64,000 nucleotides of DNA from Arthrobacter sp. N199823 (GTDB lineage Bacteria; Actinomycetota; Actinomycetes; Actinomycetales; Micrococcaceae), in contig NZ_PJIN01000012.1 of assembly GCF_002929705.1 (NCBI RefSeq), positions 26,983-90,982 on the forward strand, read 5' to 3'. The notes under the pieces were generated by a model. That model was not told the origin of the DNA. It was given only the letters and a program-made list of their open reading frames with translations, and did no database searches. Below are positions 24,220 to 33,447 of this stretch, piece by piece. How positions within the stretch are numbered: the first letter of the stretch is position 1; every line of letters starts with the position of its first letter. The translations under genes and the position numbers were made by a program.

Positions 24220-26331
24220 ATGAACACCAAGACATTTCCCCATCTGATGGCTCCCGGACGCATTGGTCCCATGAGTACACCGAACCGTATTATCCTGCCG
24301 GCAATGGACATGAACGTGTCCGAACACGGCGAAATTGAGCAGACCGAGATTGATCACTACGTGGCGCGTGCCGCTGGCGGAGCCGGCCTGATCATCACGG
24401 GCGCGTGCGCCATCGCCTTCCCGTTTGGCGCAGCCTCCATGAAGGAGCCCGGGCTCTCCGAGGACAGGTTCATCCCGGGGTTGAAGGCCCTCGCGGACGC
24501 GATCCACGCAGCAGGCTCCAAGCTGTGCATCCAGTCCACACATCACGGCAAGGTTGCCCGAGTGGACACCGCCAACGACCGGCCCGTACTGGCACCCAAC
24601 AAGCCTGACTACAGCTACAACATGTCAGCGTTGGCCGATAGCACCCCGGATGAGCTGCGTCGCATGGGCGCAGCGACCGCCGGGAAGCAGGCAAGCTACA
24701 AGGAGATGACCAGCGACGACATTTCCGGGCTCATCTCTGACTGGGCCGACGCCGCCGAACGTATTGCCAAGGCTGACTGCGACGCCATCGAGATCCACGT
24801 AGCTCACGGCTACATCCTCGGGGTCTTCCTGAACCAGCGGGACAACAAGCGCACCGACGAATACGGCGGACCGCTGGCCAACCGCGCACGACTGGCCTGC
24901 GAGGTCATCGCGGCCGTCAAGAAGCGAGTCGGCGACAAGCTGGCCATTCTGGTCCGAGTCTCTGGCGAGGAGTACGGCCAGGAAGGCGGTCTCAGCCTCG
25001 CGGAATCCATTGAGGCCTCGAAACTGTTCGAGCAGGCTGGCGCCGACGCCATCCATGTGACCGGATGGGGACGCAACCCCTTTGATAACTTCACCGACGG
25101 CCCGCTGCCTAGCAAGGTTGGCGCCTACTTGGAGAACGCCGCCGAGGTCAAAAAGCACGTGGGCATCCCGGTGATTGCCGTGGGACGTATGCTCCCGGAC
25201 ATCTCCGAGAAGGCCATCGCCGAAGGCAAGATCGACTTCGCTGCCATGGGCCGCCAGCTTCTGGCGGACCCTGAATTGCCGAACAAGCTCCGTGAGGGCA
25301 AGGCCGATCAGGTACGTCCCTGCATCAACTGCTATCTGTGCGTTGCCGAGAACTTCTTCGATGACACCCCGTTCTGCGCCGTCAACCCGGCTCTGGGTAA
25401 CGAGGCCCTGCTCCCCCTGAAGCCAGCCTCCGCCTCCAAGCACATTGTGGTGGTTGGTGCCGGTCCCGCCGGTTTGGAGAGCGCCCGAGTTCTGACCGAA
25501 CGTGGCCACCGCGTCACCGTGCTCGACAAGTCCGACCGTCTGGGCGGCACCATGTGGTTCTCCACCATGACCACCCCTGACAACGAGCGCCTGCTGCGCT
25601 GGTTCAAGGCAGAGATCAAGCGCCTGCGTATAGCGGTCAAGTTGAATACGCCAGCCACCGTCGAGACGATCCGGGCCCTGAATGCCGACCACGTCATTGT
25701 GGCCACCGGCGCCGTCCGCCCGAAGCCGGATTTCCCCGGCGGCGATCTGCCGAACGTGCAGACAGGCGATATGCTTCGCGCCATGATGCTCGGCACGGCG
25801 ACCGCACAGGAGGCAGGCTTCGTCCTGAGCAACCTTGGAAAAATGGGACGCCTCTCCGGGCTGACCAAGAGCCCGGAGTTCGTCCGTCAGTTCACCAAGT
25901 ATTGGCTGCCCATGGGCAAGAACGTGGTGGTCATTGGCGGCTCGCTCGTTGGTCTGGAGCTTGCTGAATTCCTCGCCGAGCGCGGACGCAACGTCACACT
26001 CCTGCACGAGAAGCAGCAGCTAGGACTGCCCTTGGCCATGCCGCGTCGTTGGACGGCCGTGAAGGACTCGCTGGACCACGGTGTAAAGATTCACCGCAAC
26101 GTCAAGATCAACCGCATCACACCTAAGACGGTCGAGTGGAGCGAGGGTGAGGAGAGCTTCTCCGCCCCGGCGTCCATGGTGGTCTACGCGGACGGCACCA
26201 CGGCGGCTGCTCCCCTAGCGGAAAAGCTCAAGGACGCTGGCATCAGCCATGACGTGATTGGCGACGCCGGCGCAGTGAACTACATTCACGGCGCCATTCA
26301 CTCCTCGTGGAACTTCAGCACCACGCTCTAA
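24220..26331 (+). CDS. NADH:flavin oxidoreductase, FadH/trimethylamine-dehydrogenase type
   Basis: A 703-residue two-part enzyme. Residues about 1-360 form the old-yellow-enzyme TIM barrel with FMN and an iron-sulfur site: GPMSTPNRIILPAMD, HGYILGVFLNQRDNKRTDEYGG, and the cluster cysteines CINCYLC near 365 with another Cys in PFCAVNP. Residues about 400-703 form an FAD/NAD(P)H module with VVVGAGPAGLESA and VVVIGGSLVGLELAEFL. Relatives are 2,4-dienoyl-CoA reductase, trimethylamine dehydrogenase and enoate reductases; the substrate cannot be told. The ATG at 24220 fits the leaderless promoter; an ATG at 24217 is adjacent. Confidence 0.92.
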   Translation: MNTKTFPHLMAPGRIGPMSTPNRIILPAMDMNVSEHGEIEQTEIDHYVARAAGGAGLIITGACAIAFPFGAASMKEPGLSEDRFIPGLKALADAIHAAGSKLCIQSTHHGKVARVDTANDRPVLAPNKPDYSYNMSALADSTPDELRRMGAATAGKQASYKEMTSDDISGLISDWADAAERIAKADCDAIEIHVAHGYILGVFLNQRDNKRTDEYGGPLANRARLACEVIAAVKKRVGDKLAILVRVSGEEYGQEGGLSLAESIEASKLFEQAGADAIHVTGWGRNPFDNFTDGPLPSKVGAYLENAAEVKKHVGIPVIAVGRMLPDISEKAIAEGKIDFAAMGRQLLADPELPNKLREGKADQVRPCINCYLCVAENFFDDTPFCAVNPALGNEALLPLKPASASKHIVVVGAGPAGLESARVLTERGHRVTVLDKSDRLGGTMWFSTMTTPDNERLLRWFKAEIKRLRIAVKLNTPATVETIRALNADHVIVATGAVRPKPDFPGGDLPNVQTGDMLRAMMLGTATAQEAGFVLSNLGKMGRLSGLTKSPEFVRQFTKYWLPMGKNVVVIGGSLVGLELAEFLAERGRNVTLLHEKQQLGLPLAMPRRWTAVKDSLDHGVKIHRNVKINRITPKTVEWSEGEESFSAPASMVVYADGTTAAAPLAEKLKDAGISHDVIGDAGAVNYIHGAIHSSWNFSTTL

Positions 26332-26353
26332 AGGGGTGCCCAGCTGAAACCTG

Positions 26354-26388
26354 TGCGCCGCCTGGATCGCCTTGATGCAGGCGGCGCA
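26354..26388 (+). terminator. Hairpin after the flavin oxidoreductase gene
   Basis: TGCGCCGCCTG and CAGGCGGCGCA form an 11-bp stem with a 13-nt loop, 22 bp after the stop. No T tract follows, so it may act as a weak terminator or as a 3' end stabiliser. Confidence 0.5.
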
Positions 26389-26455
26389 GTTGTCATGACT
26401 GACCCGGCAACCTTGTGTCCCGCCGGGCATAGAGCCGTCCACGTTATGGTGAGCT

Positions 26456-27040
26456 ATGGCCACTATTGACGGACTTGAAAAACTATTGACCGCCCTCAAT
26501 GCCGGGGAGAGTATTCCGGGTGGTTCCCCACATCATGCGGCGATGCATGCAGCGAGTCAGGAGGCACTGCGTATTACCGCCGAGCTCAATGGGCAGTACC
26601 ACTCCCCCGATGAGGTGCGCTCCTTGATGAGTGAGGTAACAGGCAGCCAAGTCCCCCAGTCATTCACACTCTTCCCGCCCTTCTCCGCAGACTTCGGCAA
26701 GAACATTCGCTTCGGTGAAAACGTGTTCCTCAATAGCGGCTGCAGATTCCAGGACCAGGGCGGAATCGACATTGGTGCCGGTTCACTGATCGGCCACAAC
26801 GCTGTCATCACGACGTTGAACCATGACATGCTCCCGAGCCGACGAGCAGATATGCACCCGGCCCGCGTGGTGATCGGCGAAGGAGTCTGGTTCGGGGCCA
26901 ATGTGACAGTGCTGCCAGGGGTGAGCATTGGCGATGGGGCTGTGGTCGGTGCGGGCGCAGTGGTCACCAAGGACGTGCCTGCGGGAGCCGTCGTCGTAGG
27001 TGTTCCGGCCAAACAAGTGGGCACTGTGCCGAAGGGCTAA
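26456..27040 (+). CDS. Sugar O-acetyltransferase, maltose/galactoside acetyltransferase family
   Basis: A 194-residue hexapeptide-repeat acetyltransferase of the LacA/NodL/Maa type. An N-terminal helical part (to about 60) is followed by [24 protein letters not shown], the [11 protein letters not shown] region with the catalytic His, and coils such as [27 protein letters not shown]. It transfers acetyl from acetyl-CoA to a sugar hydroxyl; the acceptor is unknown. TATGGT lies 11 nt before the ATG, a possible near-leaderless promoter. Confidence 0.9.
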   Translation: MATIDGLEKLLTALNAGESIPGGSPHHAAMHAASQEALRITAELNGQYHSPDEVRSLMSEVTGSQVPQSFTLFPPFSADFGKNIRFGENVFLNSGCRFQDQGGIDIGAGSLIGHNAVITTLNHDMLPSRRADMHPARVVIGEGVWFGANVTVLPGVSIGDGAVVGAGAVVTKDVPAGAVVVGVPAKQVGTVPKG

Positions 27041-27180
27041 CCCCACCAGGGCACGTCCAGGAACCTTTGGCGGCGCGGCGGCGAGGACGCAGAGAGTAAC
27101 CTCTCGCCGTTCGCAGTGGCAGCGCCAGCTACCCCGGCCTAGTGTGAGTAGTGCTCGCACCCTCTCACCAAAGGAAGCTC

Positions 27181-28218
27181 ATGCCAGACTCTTCACGTCC
27201 CTTGCGCAAGCTGGGATTCCTCACCATTGGCCTGTTCGATCCAGCGGATCCGGCTGCCGGGCACGAATCCACGTTGCAGGTCATCGAAATGGGCGAACGC
27301 CTTGGATTCGACAGTGCCTGGCTGCGCCACCGCCACCTCCAGTTCGGAATCTCCTCCCCCATTGCGATCATGGCAGCCGCCAGCCAGCGCACCTCGCGCA
27401 TCCACCTTGGCACGGCCGTCACCCCCGTGGGCTGGGAAAACCCGTTGCGTTTGGCAGAGGACCTGGCCACGGTGGATCTACTCTCCGGAGGACGTATCAA
27501 CCCGGGCCTGAGTGTGGGTGAGCCCATGAACTACGACACCGTGAAACACGAGTTGTACCCGGACACCGCCGAGCAGGAGGACTTCAGCTACTCCCGCGTA
27601 GAGCGGCTTGCCCGCTTGATTGACGGGGAACCGGTCCGGGAATTTTCCGGCAAGCATGGCGTCGTCGAAGAGTTCTCCAACAGGGTCGAGCCACACTCGG
27701 CGGGTCTGCGCGATCGGCTTTGGTATGGGGCAGCCAGCCTCAAGTCGGCGGACTGGGCCGGGGCCAACGGGTTTAATCTGCTGACCAGTAGCGTGGTGTT
27801 CGCCGAAGCGGGCCAGGAACCCTCCTTTGCCCACATCCAGCAAGCCCAGATCCGGGCGTTCCGAGAAGCCGCCGCGGCATCCGGCGCGCGAGGATCCGCC
27901 CGGGTGTCGCAAGGACTGGTGGTGATTCCCACCGATTCGGCTACGGCCCAGCAGCGCGAGAAATATCAGAGATACGTCGATGAACGGACACCCCGAACCC
28001 TTGCGCCGCAAGGACCAAGAGGAATGCTTTTTGCCCCGGACCTCATTGGCACCAGCGAACAAATTGCCGAGCAACTGCACGCCCACGCCGGGTTCCAGGA
28101 GGTCGACGAAGTGGCGTTTGCGTTGCCCTTCAGCTTCGACCAGGAGGACTACGTCCAGATCCTCACCGACATTGCAACCACATTGGGCCCAGCCCTAGGT
28201 TGGACCCCGGAGCCCTAG
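27181..28218 (+). CDS. LLM-class flavin-dependent oxidoreductase
   Basis: A 345-residue luciferase-like monooxygenase or reductase (TIM barrel, FMN or F420). The N terminus RKLGFLTIGLFDPADP is followed by LGFDSAWLRHRHLQ, the TSRIHLGTAVTPVGWENPLRLAEDLATVD signature (given as one family block in pieces) and LLSGGRINPGLSVG. The C-terminal DLIGTSEQIAEQL closes the fold. AAGGAAG upstream of the ATG at 27181 fixes the start. Substrate and cofactor are unknown. Confidence 0.9.
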   Translation: MPDSSRPLRKLGFLTIGLFDPADPAAGHESTLQVIEMGERLGFDSAWLRHRHLQFGISSPIAIMAAASQRTSRIHLGTAVTPVGWENPLRLAEDLATVDLLSGGRINPGLSVGEPMNYDTVKHELYPDTAEQEDFSYSRVERLARLIDGEPVREFSGKHGVVEEFSNRVEPHSAGLRDRLWYGAASLKSADWAGANGFNLLTSSVVFAEAGQEPSFAHIQQAQIRAFREAAAASGARGSARVSQGLVVIPTDSATAQQREKYQRYVDERTPRTLAPQGPRGMLFAPDLIGTSEQIAEQLHAHAGFQEVDEVAFALPFSFDQEDYVQILTDIATTLGPALGWTPEP

Positions 28219-28240
28219 GCGTCGCCCTTCCGGTGATCTC

Positions 28241-29206
28241 TCATGCGGAGGCGCCGTGCATCCCCTTCGAAGGCTGCAGGCTTTCCACAATGATTCTCGC
28301 TCCCTGTTCGCCTGTCTCAGTGGGCAGAAGTGCGTAAACGTGTAGTTGCCCATTGGCCTCGTGCCACGATACCTGAACACCTGCGGCGCCCGCTTTGTCC
28401 CGCAGGATCTGTGCGTCGGGGTTCAGGACGTCGCGTGTTCCGGTGAGGATTGTCAGCGGCCCGAGCCCGGACATGTCACCGAACAGCGGGCTGACCACGG
28501 GGTCCTCGATGGGGTCGGCGCCCCGCCAAGCCTCCGCCAGCACACGCCCTCCGGGGCGCCCCAGCCACGGGTCGCTAGGCTGCACGGCGTCGATCCTCGG
28601 GTTCTTCCAAGTGAGGTCCAAGGCCGGAGAAAGCAGCGTGACGGCAGGAAGCACAACCCCTCGATCACGAAGCTCCAGGGCCACCGAGAGCACAATCTGG
28701 CCACCGGCCGAGTCTCCTGCCAGCCTCACCTCGTTGCCGGCGTCAAGCTCTTCCCTGACAAGTTCGACGACGCCGTCTCTCACCTCGCGGGCCGTCCCGA
28801 AGGGCACGAGTGGATAGATAGGAACCACGACGCGTTGCCGTGATTCCCGCGCCACGCGTGCGCTGAGTTGCCAGTGCTGGAGCCGGATCTCATTGACCCA
28901 GCCTCCGCCGTGGATATACACGACTACGGGTTCCTGCCCCTCGCCATTCTGGGCCCGGTTCGCTGGCTCCACGTCATACACGGGCCATCCGAGTGGATTC
29001 GGTAACCGGCGGTCAACACGCGCACCTTCCAGACGCGTCGGCGGACCGTAGGGTTCCGGGCGCAAAGCGCGCTCGCGAATACGCTGGTGTGCGCCAGCCT
29101 CGCTCACAAACGTCCGGTTGGCGCGGGTCACTTTCAGGAACACCGGAATCAGAGATTCGGGAATACGTATCGGCAAGGGAATCCTCTCGGACGCTCGGAA
29201 GTGCAT
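28241..29206 (-). CDS. Alpha/beta hydrolase of the hormone-sensitive-lipase (HSL) group
   Basis: An esterase-type protein of 321 residues. The oxyanion motif HGGGW (VVVYIHGGGWVNE) and nucleophile elbow GDSAGGQI are present; SALDLTWKNPR lies between, and a late Asp (GTRDVLNPD) and His (HEANGQLHVY) complete the triad. This is the HSL/acetyl-esterase class IV pattern, acting on short acyl esters. The frame opens at 29317, but a TATTCT at 29219-29214 sits 13 nt before the ATG at 29206, and family length also favours that start. The gene is convergent with the luciferase-like gene. Confidence 0.85.
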   Translation of the reverse strand: MHFRASERIPLPIRIPESLIPVFLKVTRANRTFVSEAGAHQRIRERALRPEPYGPPTRLEGARVDRRLPNPLGWPVYDVEPANRAQNGEGQEPVVVYIHGGGWVNEIRLQHWQLSARVARESRQRVVVPIYPLVPFGTAREVRDGVVELVREELDAGNEVRLAGDSAGGQIVLSVALELRDRGVVLPAVTLLSPALDLTWKNPRIDAVQPSDPWLGRPGGRVLAEAWRGADPIEDPVVSPLFGDMSGLGPLTILTGTRDVLNPDAQILRDKAGAAGVQVSWHEANGQLHVYALLPTETGEQGARIIVESLQPSKGMHGASA

Positions 29207-29432
29207 TTCGCTCAGAATACAGCGCTCTGCAATGCGGTTGCTGTCAACGACCGTGGCGTGCCCGGCCACCCGCAGGATCCGCGGCAAATAGTCCACCGAG
29301 CCTTTGCTCGAGCTCACGGTGCGCGAACCGCGCGATGAAAGTCTGCAGTGTTTCTATCAGGGCCGAAAACTTGAGCCCCCATTCCATATCGTGGTCTAGT
29401 GTCATGAACAGATCAGGGAGGGACTCCGAGCA

Positions 29433-29822
29433 ATGAAACAGTATCGAATCGACGGTGCCGAGGTGCAAGGTATCGCCGATCTCTACGAGCAGTTCAACCG
29501 CGAGTTGATGGCCGACGAAGATTGGTTTCTTGGTCAGAGTTTAGATGGGCGCAACGACGTCCTCTACCGAGTAGACGGCGAGGTCCGTGCTGGTCAGCCT
29601 GCTACATTCGTCTGGACTGACCACGCCCACAGCCGTGAAGCGCTCGGGTCCGATGCGACACAGCGGTGGCTGCAGAATAAGTTGTCACAACCGAATTCCT
29701 TCAATCAGCAACGTATCCAGGCGGATCTTGACGATCTGCAGAACGGAGCCGGAAAGAGCTACTTCGAGCTCATTCTTGAGGTCTTTGCAGATCACCCGCT
29801 CATCGATCTCCAAATCCGATGA
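29433..29822 (+). CDS. Barstar-family protein (ribonuclease-inhibitor fold), orphan
   Basis: A 129-residue acidic protein. The N-terminal YRIDGAEVQGIADLYEQFNR and DEDWFLGQSLDGRNDVLYR match the barstar pattern I-D-G...I-x-D-x-Y...N-L-D-A-L-x-D-x-L, with W/F-L-G-Q-S-L-D at the RNase-binding helix. The middle TFVWTDHAHSREAL and the late YFELILEVFADHP also fit barstar-like proteins. No barnase or other RNase gene is adjacent, so it may be an orphan immunity gene. GGGAGG lies 11 nt before the ATG. Confidence 0.65.
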   Translation: MKQYRIDGAEVQGIADLYEQFNRELMADEDWFLGQSLDGRNDVLYRVDGEVRAGQPATFVWTDHAHSREALGSDATQRWLQNKLSQPNSFNQQRIQADLDDLQNGAGKSYFELILEVFADHPLIDLQIR

Positions 29823-30020
29823 TCCGATAGCCTGCGCCGTCGATTTTCCGCCAACGGTGTGCCACGAACACCGGGTGAACTGCATGCGGGGCACGAGTCA
29901 GGGCACGTGGTCCAGGGCGATGAGATTGGTCCGCGCGAGAAGAGCCGCTCCCTCTTGAAACTCCCTCTGATCGCTTGCTAGCCTGACGAGACTGAGCATC
30001 TAGTCGGAGGGAATCATGCC

Positions 30021-30896
30021 ATGACCGATTCATCACGCACTTCTCGGACCTGGTTCATCACCGGCGTTGGCCGCGGTCTCGGCCGGGAATTCGCGCGGGC
30101 CGCTCTGGAACAAGGTGACCGCGTCGTCGGAACTGTCCGCCATGCCGGAGCCATGTCGAATCTACTGGCCGACTACCCACACTCGGCACGAGAAGTCCTT
30201 CTCGACGTCCGTGACGCAGCCGCGGTCACCGTCGCTGTGGATCACGCAGCGAAGATCTTCGGTGGCTTCGACGTTGTGGTCAACAACGCGGGCGCCGGGT
30301 TTGTCGGAGCCATCGAAGAAGTCAACGAGCAGCAGGCCCGCGATCATCTCGACTTGAATCTGTTCGGCGCGATATGGGTATCCCAGGCGGCGATTCCACA
30401 CCTGCGAGAACGCGGTGGTGGCGACATCGTGCAGATTTCCACTGTCGGCGCCATCGGCTCGATGCCAACATTCGGACTGTACAACGCCGGTAAGTGGGGC
30501 CTCGAAGGCTTCAGCGAAGCGCTTTCTACCGAGGTCGCCCAGTTCGGGATCCACGTGACTATCGCCCAGCTCGGCGGATTCGCGACCGATTGGGCCGGTC
30601 CGAGTATGCAGTTCGCAGCCCCGAAATCGGAATACGACGAGCTCCGTACAGCCTTGTTTGGCACCGCGGAGATGCCCTGGCCCGCCGTCGATCCTGATGC
30701 ATCTGTAACGGATGCCGATCCGGCCCTGGCGGCAGAACGGCTGCTCGCTCACCTCACTGGCCCTGACCGACCATTGCGGGTGCTGATCGGTGACGACGCT
30801 CCCGGGCATGCAGCTCTGGCGTACGAGGCCCGCCGGGATTCCTACGGCAAGGACAGCGATTTCAGCTGGCCGTCAGGAAGGGGAACTACAAGATGA
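30021..30896 (+). CDS. Short-chain dehydrogenase/reductase
   Basis: A 291-residue classical SDR: TWFITGVGRGLGREFARAAL (cofactor T-G-x3-G-x-G), VVNNAGAGFVGAIEEV (NAG motif), then ISTVGAIGSMPTFGLYNAGKWGLEG with the catalytic Ser and YxxxK. It reduces or oxidises a small alcohol/ketone; the substrate is unknown. GGAGGG precedes the start. It faces the RibD-like gene tail to tail, 13 bp apart. Confidence 0.9.
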   Translation: MTDSSRTSRTWFITGVGRGLGREFARAALEQGDRVVGTVRHAGAMSNLLADYPHSAREVLLDVRDAAAVTVAVDHAAKIFGGFDVVVNNAGAGFVGAIEEVNEQQARDHLDLNLFGAIWVSQAAIPHLRERGGGDIVQISTVGAIGSMPTFGLYNAGKWGLEGFSEALSTEVAQFGIHVTIAQLGGFATDWAGPSMQFAAPKSEYDELRTALFGTAEMPWPAVDPDASVTDADPALAAERLLAHLTGPDRPLRVLIGDDAPGHAALAYEARRDSYGKDSDFSWPSGRGTTR

Positions 30897-30909
30897 CGAC
30901 GAGACATCG

Positions 30910-31554
30910 TCAGTCACGGCCCTTCCTATTCCACAGCTGATGCGTCAATCCGCTGGAGGTGCTGATGGATTCAACACTGAACCGGTCTTCCATACCAGCC
31001 AAGTGATCCCAGATCCGGACACCGGTGCCGAGCACCACCGGAACGATCACCACATGCAGGAAGTCGATGAGATCAGCCTGCAGGAATTCGCTCACTGTTG
31101 ACGGCCCGCCGCCAATCCGAACGTCCAACCCACCGGCCGCTTCCTGCGCGAGGCGGAGCGCTTTTACCGGGGACGTATCTACAAAGTGGAAGCTCGTGCC
31201 GTTGGCGAACTCGAGTGACTCACGAGGATAGTGAGTCAGGATGAACACGGGGGTCAGGAAGGGCGGTGCGTCTCCCCACCAACCTTCCCAACCGTCGTCG
31301 GGCCAGTCCCCCGACTGCGGGCCAAACTTACGGCGGCCCATAATCTCTGCCCCGATGCCCTGGCCCCACATGCTGAACATGGCCCGATCCACGCTCACCG
31401 GGTCGTCTATGCCATGGATGCCGTGAATGACGCGTCCGTCGAACTTACCGAAGAGCGCCGCGGCATCACCGATCGGCTTTTCGAGCGTCACGTAATCGCC
31501 AGCGGCGTATCCATCTGAGGAAACGAACAGGTTGTGTACTCGCGTCCGAGCCAT
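30910..31554 (-). CDS. Dihydrofolate reductase/RibD C-terminal-domain family protein
   Basis: A 214-residue RibD_C fold protein: RVHNLFVSSDGYAAG at the N terminus, IMGRRKFGPQSG (the G-R-x-x-F cofactor block), PVFILTHYPRES, then LDVRIGGGPSTVSEFLQADLIDFLH and the ending VPVVLGTGVRIWD. These proteins bind NADPH and reduce pterin-like or unknown substrates; it is not a housekeeping folA. GGGAG 5 nt before the ATG supports the start. Confidence 0.9.
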   Translation of the reverse strand: MARTRVHNLFVSSDGYAAGDYVTLEKPIGDAAALFGKFDGRVIHGIHGIDDPVSVDRAMFSMWGQGIGAEIMGRRKFGPQSGDWPDDGWEGWWGDAPPFLTPVFILTHYPRESLEFANGTSFHFVDTSPVKALRLAQEAAGGLDVRIGGGPSTVSEFLQADLIDFLHVVIVPVVLGTGVRIWDHLAGMEDRFSVESISTSSGLTHQLWNRKGRD

Positions 31555-31683
31555 GGCAACTCCCTAAGAGATTGATTTCTGGAAACGCTTGAACCCTAAC
31601 CCAGCGTGATTCCCCACTGCAATCATTGTGGAGGTCAGGCGGCGGGAATGAGACTGCTGCACCATGGCTGGGCAGCAAAATGC

Positions 31684-32349
31684 TCACCCACGTCTCCGGG
31701 CCAGAACTATCCCACCCGGAACAATGTCGTCGGGCCGGAAGACGGACTCAGATTCGATCTGGAAGTTGGCATCCCGCAACCAATCAGAGATCTCGCTGGC
31801 GTGCCGAAGGTGAGTATCGACGCTGATCGCTTGGCCCGTATATCCGCTGGAGGCGTGCTCAGTACTGTCCCCGACGTGAAAACCGACGAGGATGTGGCCC
31901 CCGGGTCGCAGGACCCTATGAAACTCTTTGATCACACCGGCCATGGCGTGGTCAGGAATGTGGATCGTGGACCAGAAAGCGACGATGCCGGCGACTGAGT
32001 GAGCGGCCAGATCGAGGTTTGTCATCGTCCCCACCTCGAAGTGCAGATCTGGGTAGGCCCGCTGGGCGAGGGCGACCATCATAGGTGAGAGGTCGATCCC
32101 GAAGGCTTCGGTACCTGAATCCTGAAGGTATCGCGTGACATATCCGGGGCCGCACCCTACATCGGCCACCCGCCCGCCTCCGTCGCGCTGGACGAGTTCC
32201 ACGAACACGTCCAAATGTGCCCGCAGATGCGGATGAGCTTCGAGCAGCCCTTGGACCTTTTCTGCGTAACCCGCGGCATCGAGGTCGTATGAATTTCGGG
32301 TATCCGTCAGCCATGTTTGCGCATCACCTGCCGGGTTATTGTCACTCAT
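31684..32349 (-). CDS. Class I SAM-dependent methyltransferase
   Basis: A 221-residue enzyme with the Rossmann methyltransferase signature: VADVGCGPGYVTRYL (motif I), FGIDLSPMMVALAQ (motif II) and a motif III block FHRVLRPGGHILVGFHVG. An N-terminal TRNSYDLDAAGYAEK is the usual cap of UbiE/BioC-type proteins. The substrate is unknown. Its ATG overlaps the end of the upstream hydrolase gene by 8 bp, so the two are cotranscribed and perhaps work on the same compound. Confidence 0.9.
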   Translation of the reverse strand: MSDNNPAGDAQTWLTDTRNSYDLDAAGYAEKVQGLLEAHPHLRAHLDVFVELVQRDGGGRVADVGCGPGYVTRYLQDSGTEAFGIDLSPMMVALAQRAYPDLHFEVGTMTNLDLAAHSVAGIVAFWSTIHIPDHAMAGVIKEFHRVLRPGGHILVGFHVGDSTEHASSGYTGQAISVDTHLRHASEISDWLRDANFQIESESVFRPDDIVPGGIVLARRRG

Positions 32350-33223
32350 CGGAGCCTGCGTCTCCGGATGTGGCGATCTCGCGATTTCCGCGCATGTGGT
32401 CGACAAGCGCAGGGATGACGATATCCCACACCCTCGGCGGCGGCGCCTCGTGCCCCATGCCATGGACACGCAGCAGCGTGGCGCGTGGGATCATGTGGGC
32501 GAGTGCCGCACCGTGGGGCAGCGCGAATAGCGGGTCCGAGTCACTGTGAATGACAAGTGTCGGCATGGTCACCATCGACGGATCCGCCTCGCTGTCGCCT
32601 GCAACGAGAAAGTGATTGAGCATCGAGGATTCAATGCTCTTCGTGCGGCCAAACTCGATAGTGGCGATTGCACGGATACGGTCTTCATCGAAGCCGAACG
32701 ACCCTTGATAGGGGCGCTCGGCTTCGACTCGGTAATCAATGACACTCGAGGCATCGTTCCAGTTGCTCACCACCGGGAGCTCGTTCTCTGCCGCGCCCAG
32801 GCTCAAGTCAGGGATCGGTAGCTCTCCCGAGTCACCTCCGATTGGTGACGACTCGATGAGTGTCAGCGTTAGAACACGTAGCGGCTCGGTGACACCGAGG
32901 TACTGCGCGATACCACCACCCATCGACAGACCCACGAGATGTGCCGCGGCGATGCCGAGTGCATCAAGGATCCGAACAAGATCGTTGGTCAGATCAATGC
33001 CCATGTAATCCGGTTTGCCCGGCGGGCTCGTCGTCGACACCCCGGTATCCCGCTGGTCGTAGCGAATAACGTACAGACCCTCCGCAGCGAGGAGCTGGCA
33101 GAAGTCCGGAGTCCACCAGTCCATCGATTGGGTGGCTCCGGCGATGAGTAAGACCGGCGGGGAACTCTTGTCGCCGAACTCGTCGACCGCCAAGGAGACG
33201 CTATCGAACTCGAGGAGTTTCAT
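32342..33223 (-). CDS. Alpha/beta hydrolase (RdmC/epoxide-hydrolase-like)
   Basis: A 293-residue hydrolase that starts MKLLEFDSVSLAVDEFGD with VLLIAGATQSMDWW at the oxyanion region, then VIRYDQRDTGVS and the nucleophile elbow HLVGLSMGGGIAQYLG. The late acid and His fall in LVIHSDSDPLFALPHG and VHGMGHEAPP. Similar proteins remove methyl ester groups from polyketides or cleave small esters. GGAAGGA lies 10 nt before the ATG at 33223, so the longer frame to 33454 is rejected. It is in an operon with the methyltransferase gene. Confidence 0.9.
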   Translation of the reverse strand: MKLLEFDSVSLAVDEFGDKSSPPVLLIAGATQSMDWWTPDFCQLLAAEGLYVIRYDQRDTGVSTTSPPGKPDYMGIDLTNDLVRILDALGIAAAHLVGLSMGGGIAQYLGVTEPLRVLTLTLIESSPIGGDSGELPIPDLSLGAAENELPVVSNWNDASSVIDYRVEAERPYQGSFGFDEDRIRAIATIEFGRTKSIESSMLNHFLVAGDSEADPSMVTMPTLVIHSDSDPLFALPHGAALAHMIPRATLLRVHGMGHEAPPPRVWDIVIPALVDHMRGNREIATSGDAGSDE

Positions 33224-33435
33224 GTCTAAAGCATCCTTCCCTCGACCCCGCACGGTCAATGTGCGCGTCGAGGATGATTGCAGGCCCCGTCCGCCAGCCG
33301 GGCGAGCACCTTGAACAAGCTGGAGCCCGGCCCAGATCCCGAGATCAAAGGGCAACAGCTGAGCCGAATGTCGGTCCTCGTCCATCAGCTTGGTGACACT
33401 CGGCTTTTGGGCTGGGATCGTCGACGACGGATGGT

Positions 33436-33441
33436 TAGGCT
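33436..33441 (+). promoter_or_regulatory. -10 hexamer of the phosphatase gene, leaderless
   Basis: TAGGCT begins 12 nt before the ATG at 33448; the six bases between are GGGTGG, which is too close to act as a normal Shine-Dalgarno site. Confidence 0.5.
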
Positions 33442-33447
33442 GGGTGG

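Noticed and set aside
24625-26007. 460-codon open frame antisense to the flavin oxidoreductase
   Set aside because: It is a codon-bias shadow of the real gene with no recognisable protein features.
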